A stretch of DNA of 11,621 nucleotides from Candidatus Aerophobota bacterium. GTDB taxonomy: Bacteria; Aerophobota; Aerophobia; Aerophobales; AE-B3A. The position numbers and the translations under genes are program-made. Under the pieces are notes generated by a model. It did not search any database and was not told the origin of the DNA. It worked only from the letters and a program-made list of their open reading frames with translations. Positions 5,876 to 11,621 of this stretch are shown piece by piece; within the stretch, counting starts at the first letter, position 1; every line of letters begins with the position of its first letter. The stretch lies in assembly GCA_030672445.1 (NCBI GenBank), contig DAOVGK010000062.1:1-11621 (forward strand), read 5' to 3'.

Positions 5876-6907
5876 TTACCACCCCAGACTGCTTAATCCT
5901 GCCAGAGCCAGAAGAAGAGCTAAAATCCAGAAACGGACGACAATCTTAGGCTCCTCCATTCCTTTAAGCTCATAATGATGATGGATGGGACTCATTCTCA
6001 GAATGCGTCGGTGGGTTAGTCGGAAGGAAATAACCTGCAATATTACAGATAAAGCCTCCAGCACAAAGACTCCTCCAATGAGAAGAAGCAATATTTCCCT
6101 TTTTATCAAGATAGCGGTCATAGCCAGAGCTCCTCCTAGAAGCTGAGCTCCTGTTTCTCCCATAAATAGTTTAGCCGGGTAGCGATTGTACCATAAAAAT
6201 CCTAAAGTTGCTCCCAGAAGTGCTGCCCAGAATACCACCATCTCTTCTGCTCCGGGGACATAGTAAGTGTTTAGATAGCCGTGAAAATGAGTAGCTCCCG
6301 CCACGTAGGCTAGGACACCGTAAGCCACCCCGGCAAACAGCATGCAGCCTCCAACTAATCCATCCAGACCATCGGTAATATTGACGCTAGTAGGAACACA
6401 CACCAGGATGAGCACCACCAAAGGGATGTATCTCCACCCTATATCTAGACTGGCTCGGCTAAAAGGAATGTAAAGATGATTATCAAAAAAAGGCCGATAA
6501 TACAAAAAAAGGGCAACCACAAGGGCTGGAATCAACTGAATGACTAATTTGGTTCTGATCCTGAGACCCCGGGAGCTCTTTTTTAATATTTTGATCTTAT
6601 CATCCCAGAATCCTATCAATCCCAGAGAAAGTGAAACCGCGAGAGTAAGAAGAATTAGCTTATTGGTAAAATTGCCAAAGACAAGAAGGCTTAAAAGAAG
6701 GGCCCCGATAATGAAAATCCCTCCTCCTACCGGAATACCCCTTTTTCCGTGATGAGTGGAAGGAGTGAACCTACGAACATAATCAACCCATCCTGCCTCT
6801 TTGAATTTCTTTATGCATATCTTGCCCCCCCACAGGCTCAAAGCAAGAGAAAGCACAGCTGCCCCTGCGATACGCACCCATAGAGAAGAAGTCAGGTAGA
6901 AGAGCAT
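5876..6907 (-). CDS. mraY: MraY, phospho-MurNAc-pentapeptide translocase
   Basis: Integral membrane enzyme of 343 residues that transfers phospho-MurNAc-pentapeptide from UDP to undecaprenyl phosphate, making lipid I. It shows about ten hydrophobic helices. Diagnostic motifs are the catalytic aspartate pair in FWDDKIKI (Asp102, Asp103), NITDGLDGL (176-184) and PIHHHYELKG (307-316), the last typical of MraY rather than WecA/TagO relatives. Two motifs deviate. The usual K.GTPTMGG near the first loop reads KRGIPVGGG (55-63), and the usual MGDTGS reads MGETGA (249-254), so the third active-site Asp is Glu251. The enzyme is probably still active, given an intact operon and otherwise complete motifs, but this deserves checking. 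The ATG at 6907 has a GGATGAG-type ribosome site and overlaps the end of murF by 16 bp, implying coupled translation. Confidence 0.95.
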   Translation of the reverse strand: MLFYLTSSLWVRIAGAAVLSLALSLWGGKICIKKFKEAGWVDYVRRFTPSTHHGKRGIPVGGGIFIIGALLLSLLVFGNFTNKLILLTLAVSLSLGLIGFWDDKIKILKKSSRGLRIRTKLVIQLIPALVVALFLYYRPFFDNHLYIPFSRASLDIGWRYIPLVVLILVCVPTSVNITDGLDGLVGGCMLFAGVAYGVLAYVAGATHFHGYLNTYYVPGAEEMVVFWAALLGATLGFLWYNRYPAKLFMGETGAQLLGGALAMTAILIKREILLLLIGGVFVLEALSVILQVISFRLTHRRILRMSPIHHHYELKGMEEPKIVVRFWILALLLALAGLSSLGW

Positions 6908-8292
6908 AATCTCATCCTTAATCTATCGATGATCTCCTCCATCCTCATCTCTCTTGAGCCCTTAATTAAAAAACAATCATACTCCCTCAGAAACGTGAGT
7001 AATTTCTCGATCAGGCTTTTCTTATCCCGGAAGAAAAAAGCTTCTTCTATCCCGGCTTCTTTTGCCCCGACAACTGTCTTATAGGAGTATTCCCCCAGGG
7101 CAAACAAAGCCTGGATGTCTAACTCCCCCATCAGTCTTCCAATTTTATAGTGAAAGAACTCTGCCATTTCTCCTAACTCCAACATATCTCCCAGAATGGC
7201 TATTTTCCGACCCCCTCTCATTTCCTTCAGCAGTTTTAAAGCCTGTTCCATAGACTCTGGATTGGCGTTATAAGAATCATCAATTACTCTATATTTGCCC
7301 AATAGGTATATCTGGGAATGCATAGGGAGAGGCTGAAAGTTTGATAGAGTCCGGGCCATGGTAGGTAGAGGAACTCCCAGAATGAGGACTACGGCACAGG
7401 CAGCCAGGGCATTAGATACATTATATTCTCCAGGAATGGCAAGATGAATGGGAATCTCTCCTTTCTTAGAGGTCAGGGTAAATTTCATGACCCCCTGGTG
7501 GTTCTGGATATTGTCTGCTCCCACGTCGGATCCCTGGCCAATCCCAAAGGTGATTACCTTGCATCGGGCTTTTGAGATCAGTTCAGGAGTCCATTCACTA
7601 TCATGGTTTAAAACTAACCAGTTGGTGGGATCTCTATTTAGCAGAGAAATGAGTTCTGCCTTGGCTTCTTTAATTTCCTCCAGACTTCCCAGAAATCCCA
7701 CGTGAGAGTGATGGATGTTGGTAATCACGCCAATATGGGGTTCAACAATCTCAGCCAGGCGCTGGATCTCTCCTCTCGAATTCATCCCCATTTCAAAAAC
7801 TCCTAATCTATGAGAAGAGGAAAGCTTAAGTAAGGAGAGGGGGACTCCAATTTGATTATTAAAATTTCCTTCCGATTTCAAAACCGGATACTCCTGGGAC
7901 AGAATCTGCCAGATCATTTCCTTGACTGTGGTTTTGCCATTACTACCTGTTACTGCTATAAGAGGTAAGGAGAGTCTCCTCTGATGGTATCTGGCTAGTT
8001 CTTGTAAAGCCCGGAGGGTGTCTTTCACCTGCAGAAGAAAAAAATCTCTGCGGGGAGGACAAATTGACTCAGAGACAATGGCTCCGCAGGCTCCCTTTTC
8101 GCTGGATTCCTCAACAAATTGGTGTCCATCGAACTTCTTACCCACAAGAGCAACGAAGAGATCCCTTTTTTGAAGATTTCGGGTATCGGTACAGATTTGA
8201 TGAGGTGAGATGGAGGAGATGTCAGGGATTTTTCCGATCAGTCTACCCTGGGTAGCTTTCACTATCTCCTGGATGGAAAAGTTATTCTGCAT
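6892..8292 (-). CDS. murF: MurF, UDP-MurNAc-tripeptide:D-Ala-D-Ala ligase
   Basis: A 466-residue cytoplasmic Mur ligase that adds the D-Ala-D-Ala dipeptide, completing UDP-MurNAc-pentapeptide. The N-terminal domain includes CTDTRNLQKRDLFVAL (34-49), the usual MurE/MurF uridine-binding region. The ATPase domain has TGSNGKTT (115-122), EGNFNNQIGVPL (141-152, the MurF signature) and NIHHSHVGFLGS (192-203). The C-terminal domain has DDSYNANPESM (338-348), LGDMLELG (367-374) and LIKGSREMRME (442-452). At 323-327 the protein reads PMHSQ, where MurF proteins usually carry an Arg-containing MR or GR motif. The ATG at 8292 has only a weak purine-rich site. A 52-bp gap separates it from murE, the widest gap in the mur run, but no convincing promoter was found in it. 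It overlaps mraY by 16 bp. Confidence 0.96.
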   Translation of the reverse strand: MQNNFSIQEIVKATQGRLIGKIPDISSISPHQICTDTRNLQKRDLFVALVGKKFDGHQFVEESSEKGACGAIVSESICPPRRDFFLLQVKDTLRALQELARYHQRRLSLPLIAVTGSNGKTTVKEMIWQILSQEYPVLKSEGNFNNQIGVPLSLLKLSSSHRLGVFEMGMNSRGEIQRLAEIVEPHIGVITNIHHSHVGFLGSLEEIKEAKAELISLLNRDPTNWLVLNHDSEWTPELISKARCKVITFGIGQGSDVGADNIQNHQGVMKFTLTSKKGEIPIHLAIPGEYNVSNALAACAVVLILGVPLPTMARTLSNFQPLPMHSQIYLLGKYRVIDDSYNANPESMEQALKLLKEMRGGRKIAILGDMLELGEMAEFFHYKIGRLMGELDIQALFALGEYSYKTVVGAKEAGIEEAFFFRDKKSLIEKLLTFLREYDCFLIKGSREMRMEEIIDRLRMRLCSST

Positions 8293-8344
8293 CGGCTTTC
8301 TCTACTCTTTCGACCCCTTAAAATCATAGTTTCATCATATCATA

Positions 8345-9829
8345 TTATTCTCTCCCAAGCAAATCTTGCACTACCTTCTTATCCTCGAACTTAACTGCCC
8401 TGTCTTTGAAAATTTGAACTCTTTCATGACCTTTGCCGGCAATAAGAAGGGTGTCTTTCTTTCTCATCCTCTCCAGAGCTTCCTTTATGGCTTCTCTGCG
8501 GTCGACTATAACCAGATAATCTCTTTCTCTTTTTCCTCCCGCCTCCTTTACTCCCTTTTCAATCTGAACAATAATCTCTTCAGGATCCTCGCTCCTGGGG
8601 TTATCGGAAGTAATGACTGAATAGTCAGCTAATTTCAGGGCTACTTTACCCATAAGGGGACGTTTTCGGATATCTCTATCGCCGCCACAGCCAAATACCA
8701 CCAACAATCTCCCCTCAACGACTTCCCGTAAAGCTTGTAATACCTTCTCTAGACCATCTGCGGTATGAGCGTAATCGACAAAAACCCGCAAGTTCTGCGA
8801 ATTTTCAATGGGTTCAAGCCTGCCGGGGATCTTTCTTAAAGACTCAAGCCCCTCCTTGATGAGAGCAAAAGGAATTTCTTCTCCCATCCCCACTGAGGCA
8901 GCAGCCAGAGCATTGTAAACATTATGAATACCCAGAAGAGATAGATTTATCTTCTCAATCCTCTCAGCTTCCAGGATAAAATGAACTCCGTTAAAGCTGA
9001 CTTCTAAAACCTTTCCCCGGACATTGGCTTCTTTCTTAATCCCATAGGTAATTATCCGGCAAGGAGTCTCAGCCATAATATAATTTGCCACAGGATCATC
9101 TATATTAACTACGGCTCCTTTAGGCACCTTCTTTTTCATCTTTTTGCCCAGCCCTTTAAACAAGGAGATTTTGGCTTCCAAATACTCATCAAGGTTTTTA
9201 TGAAAATCGAGGTGCTCTGGAGAAAAATTGGTAAATACAGCCCAATCAAATTCTACTCCCTCAACTCTGTGAAGAACGAGGGCATGGGAGGAGACTTCCG
9301 TCACGACATAGTCAAGATGGTCATCCACCATGGCCCTGATCATTCGCTGTAAATCCTCTGACTCAGGGGTAGTGATGGAAGAGAAAGAAAATCCCCTTCC
9401 CAGGCTGTAATCGATGGTTGATATCTTCCCCACCCTAAAACCACATCTTTTGAGAATAGACTCGATCAGATACGTGGTAGTAGTTTTACCATTGGTCCCA
9501 GTTATTCCAATCACGCGTATCTGCCCCGAAGGAAATCCATAAAAACGATTAGAGATCTGAGCTAATGCCAAACGTGATGAAGGAACTTTGACTGAAACTA
9601 TTTTTGGGAAGGGGATTTGGATTTCTTCCTCTACTATTACTGCCTTGGCTCCTCTTTCTATAGCCTCACCAATAAAGTGGTGGCCATCCTCTTTGAAGCC
9701 GGAAATAGCAACAAACAAGAAGTTTGGCTGGATCTTCCTTGAATCGTAGGTCACTCCCTCTATTTCCAAATCGGGATTACCAGCTATTTTCTCTACATCT
9801 ATATCAGTGATAAGTTCTCTTAAATTCAC
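8345..9829 (-). CDS. murE: MurE, UDP-MurNAc-L-Ala-D-Glu:meso-DAP ligase
   Basis: Cytoplasmic Mur ligase that adds the third stem-peptide residue. From the start used here it has 494 residues, normal for MurE. Motifs in order: VTYDSRKI near residue 27, P-loop GTNGKTTTT (111-119), ITTPE (152-156), EVSSHAL, NFSPEHLDFH, VDYAHT (351-356), DNPRSEDP (409-416) and AGKGHE (464-469). DNPR is the signature of meso-diaminopimelate specificity, as opposed to lysine-type enzymes, so the peptidoglycan is predicted to be DAP-type. I chose the GTG at 9829 because AAGAGG lies five bases upstream and the product then starts MNLRELI, the family's usual N-terminus. In-frame ATG (9850) and TTG (9865, overlapping the ftsI stop) are alternatives without visible ribosome sites, giving 501 or 506 residues. 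The choice does not affect function. Confidence 0.95.
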   Translation of the reverse strand: MNLRELITDIDVEKIAGNPDLEIEGVTYDSRKIQPNFLFVAISGFKEDGHHFIGEAIERGAKAVIVEEEIQIPFPKIVSVKVPSSRLALAQISNRFYGFPSGQIRVIGITGTNGKTTTTYLIESILKRCGFRVGKISTIDYSLGRGFSFSSITTPESEDLQRMIRAMVDDHLDYVVTEVSSHALVLHRVEGVEFDWAVFTNFSPEHLDFHKNLDEYLEAKISLFKGLGKKMKKKVPKGAVVNIDDPVANYIMAETPCRIITYGIKKEANVRGKVLEVSFNGVHFILEAERIEKINLSLLGIHNVYNALAAASVGMGEEIPFALIKEGLESLRKIPGRLEPIENSQNLRVFVDYAHTADGLEKVLQALREVVEGRLLVVFGCGGDRDIRKRPLMGKVALKLADYSVITSDNPRSEDPEEIIVQIEKGVKEAGGKRERDYLVIVDRREAIKEALERMRKKDTLLIAGKGHERVQIFKDRAVKFEDKKVVQDLLGRE

Positions 9830-9861
9830 GGATTCCTCTTTTTCCCCCATAGTAATTTTGG

Positions 9862-11621
9862 TCAATATTTAGTCAAGAAACTCAGCCATGACCCATTTAG
9901 ATTAGCTGCTGCTGAGGAAAAAAGCGAGGTTAGATCCTTCTTCAGGTTCCTTTTGGTAGAGGGTAACCTTTCCTTTGTCTTAACCAATTCCCCTTTTTGA
10001 GGTAGGATATTTAAGTAAGGTAGGACTCTTTTCATTATTCTTCCAAAAAGAGGTGCCGCCACCTCTCCTCCATAATATGCCCCCGTAGGCTCCTTAATTA
10101 TCACAATTCCGGCGATTCTGGGTGAGTCTACGGGGGCAAAACCCATAAAGGAGGCAATGTACTTGTTGGGAAGGTATCCCCTTCTATTAGATGCAGGGAT
10201 CTGTGCCGTCCCTGTCTTTCCTCCCAGAGAATATCCGGTGACCCTTGCCCTTGTTCCCGTTCCGGCCTCTACTACCGTTTCCAAAAGTGATTTTATTGTT
10301 TGAGATAAAGACTCAGAGCAAACTCTTCTTATCACCAGAGGTCGGTTCTCTCTAATTATTTTACCATCCGGTCCGTACACGTATTTAACCACGTAAGGTC
10401 TTAGAAGTTTTCCTCCATTTATGAGAGCACTCAAAGCGGTAACCATCTGAACAGGAGTGACTGCAATTCCCTGACCGATAGAGATAGCGGGTAGATCGGT
10501 AAGTGACCAATCCGAAGGAGATCTTACAATTCCTTTGCCTTCTCCGGGAAGATCTACTCCGGTTCGGTTTCCGAAGCCGAAAAGACGAATGTACTTATAG
10601 AATTTCTCCTTTTTCATCCTGCTTGCTAACTCGATTACCCCAACGTTTGAGGAATTTTCAAAAATCTCGGTAACACTTAGGTCTCGATCGAAATTCTTCC
10701 AGTCATGAAATAGGTGATTAGCAACCCTGACTGATTCCCCACAATAAATCTTCTCATTTAGATCTGTCAGTTCCTCTTGCAATAAGGCACTCGCAGTAAA
10801 GGATTTAAAAGATGAACCAGGCTCATAAAGGGATTGAACTACCCTATTCTTTCTAGTGAAGGGTGAATAATTGGAATAATAATTAGGATCATAATCGGGT
10901 TTGTTGGCCAGAGCAAGAATTTCACCGGTTTGAGGATCCATAAAAAAGGCCTCCACGGATTTGGCCTTGGTTTTCTTTAGAGTAAGAGATAATTCTTGTT
11001 CTACCATGGATTGGATGACATTGTCTAAGGTCAAGACCAAGTTCTTACCAGGAACCAGAGCCTGAAGAGTATCTTTAGCAAAGGGAATTTCGTAACCCAA
11101 AGCATCTTCTCTTATCCAGAAATGACCCGCCTCTCCTTGTAGTTCACTGTTATAAGAAAGCTCTACCCCGGCCAATCCCTGATTGTCCACTCCAGCAAAT
11201 CCTAAAAGAGAAGAGGCCAGTTCTCCCTGAGGGTAAAATCTCTTACTTTCCTCCACAAATCCTATCCCTTTGAGACCCAGTGCTTCAATTCTTTTTTTCT
11301 GGGCCAGGGAGAGCTTTCTTTTTAGCCAAACAAAGACCTTCTTCTGTCTCAATTTCTTTGCCAAGCTGGAAACCTTCATCCTTACGATGGGAGAAAGTTT
11401 CCCGGCTACTTTCTTAGAATGGGAAATTTTTCCCGGGCGAGCATAAAGAGAATAGGAAGGGATATTAACGGCTAGCTTTTCCAGGTTTCGGTCATAAATT
11501 GATCCCCTTTTTGGAGAAATCTTTATTGATTTTGTCTGTCCCTTGCTCGCTTGCCGGAAAAACTTCTGGTGGTTTAGAATCTGCAGGTCATATAAACGGC
11601 CTTCCAGAATAATTAGAGCCA
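9862..11621 (-). CDS. ftsI: FtsI, class B penicillin-binding protein (5' end outside window)
   Basis: Septal transpeptidase that cross-links stem peptides made available by FtsW; it sits in the inner membrane with the catalytic domain outside. The frame stays open to the right edge, well past the internal ATG at 11379, so only the extreme N-terminus is missing. The first visible residues (ALIILEGRLYDLQI) are the end of the membrane anchor and the start of the extracellular part. The pedestal domain follows, with RGSIYDRN (about 11507-11530) and RFYPQGELASSLLGF. The transpeptidase domain is complete: SSFK with the active Ser at 10813-10815, SSN at 10645-10653, and KTG at 10210-10218. No PASTA domains follow; the protein ends in a basic tail of about 45 residues. 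The position just upstream of murE is the normal ftsI place, favouring FtsI over the elongation enzyme PBP2. The stop overlaps or closely abuts murE, depending on the murE start. Confidence 0.95.
   Translation of the reverse strand, partial: ALIILEGRLYDLQILNHQKFFRQASKGQTKSIKISPKRGSIYDRNLEKLAVNIPSYSLYARPGKISHSKKVAGKLSPIVRMKVSSLAKKLRQKKVFVWLKRKLSLAQKKRIEALGLKGIGFVEESKRFYPQGELASSLLGFAGVDNQGLAGVELSYNSELQGEAGHFWIREDALGYEIPFAKDTLQALVPGKNLVLTLDNVIQSMVEQELSLTLKKTKAKSVEAFFMDPQTGEILALANKPDYDPNYYSNYSPFTRKNRVVQSLYEPGSSFKSFTASALLQEELTDLNEKIYCGESVRVANHLFHDWKNFDRDLSVTEIFENSSNVGVIELASRMKKEKFYKYIRLFGFGNRTGVDLPGEGKGIVRSPSDWSLTDLPAISIGQGIAVTPVQMVTALSALINGGKLLRPYVVKYVYGPDGKIIRENRPLVIRRVCSESLSQTIKSLLETVVEAGTGTRARVTGYSLGGKTGTAQIPASNRRGYLPNKYIASFMGFAPVDSPRIAGIVIIKEPTGAYYGGEVAAPLFGRIMKRVLPYLNILPQKGELVKTKERLPSTKRNLKKDLTSLFSSAAANLNGSWLSFLTKY

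Noticed and set aside
8293..8344. Possible promoter in the murE-murF gap
   Set aside because: The 52 bp are AT-rich with TATGAT-like runs, but no -35 element at proper spacing is evident, so no promoter is called.

Overview
The window looks like a chromosomal segment of a diderm, peptidoglycan-making bacterium. The diderm call rests on a tandem lptF/lptG pair (lipopolysaccharide export). The peptidoglycan type rests on the DNPR motif in MurE, which marks meso-diaminopimelate-adding enzymes. Base composition is moderately AT-rich by eye, AGA/AGG arginine codons are common, and TTG or GTG starts are used. The proteins are clear family members but somewhat divergent, which fits an uncultivated lineage; I cannot place the phylum from sequence alone.

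Layout. (1) Positions 1-1699, plus strand: the 3' part of an LptF-type permease gene, then a complete LptG-type permease gene. (2) Positions 1708-2340, minus strand: an unrecognised 210-residue protein, convergent with lptG and separated from it by 8 bp. (3) Positions 2341-2844: about 500 bp without a robust gene. It holds a solitary 40-base element resembling a CRISPR repeat, a chain of three tiny overlapping ORFs on the minus strand, and a 20-bp palindrome; it reads like a decayed or recombined patch. (4) Positions 2845-11621, minus strand: a long run, read from right to left, of ftsI (5' end outside the window), murE, murF, mraY, murD, ftsW and a CYTH-domain gene. Gaps and overlaps are mostly tiny, as in one operon.

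Region 4 is the front half of the division and cell wall (dcw) cluster. MurE and MurF build UDP-MurNAc-pentapeptide on the substrate made by MurD, MraY moves it to the lipid carrier (lipid I), FtsW polymerises lipid II at the division site, and FtsI cross-links the new strand. The usual continuation after ftsW (murG, murC, murB, ftsQ, ftsA, ftsZ) is absent; a CYTH gene and the scarred patch lie there instead.

Most of the window is ordinary housekeeping sequence. I see no convincing new multi-gene system. The stretch most worth a second look is 2408-2822. The MraY active-site Asp-to-Glu change is the most interesting point in the conserved genes.
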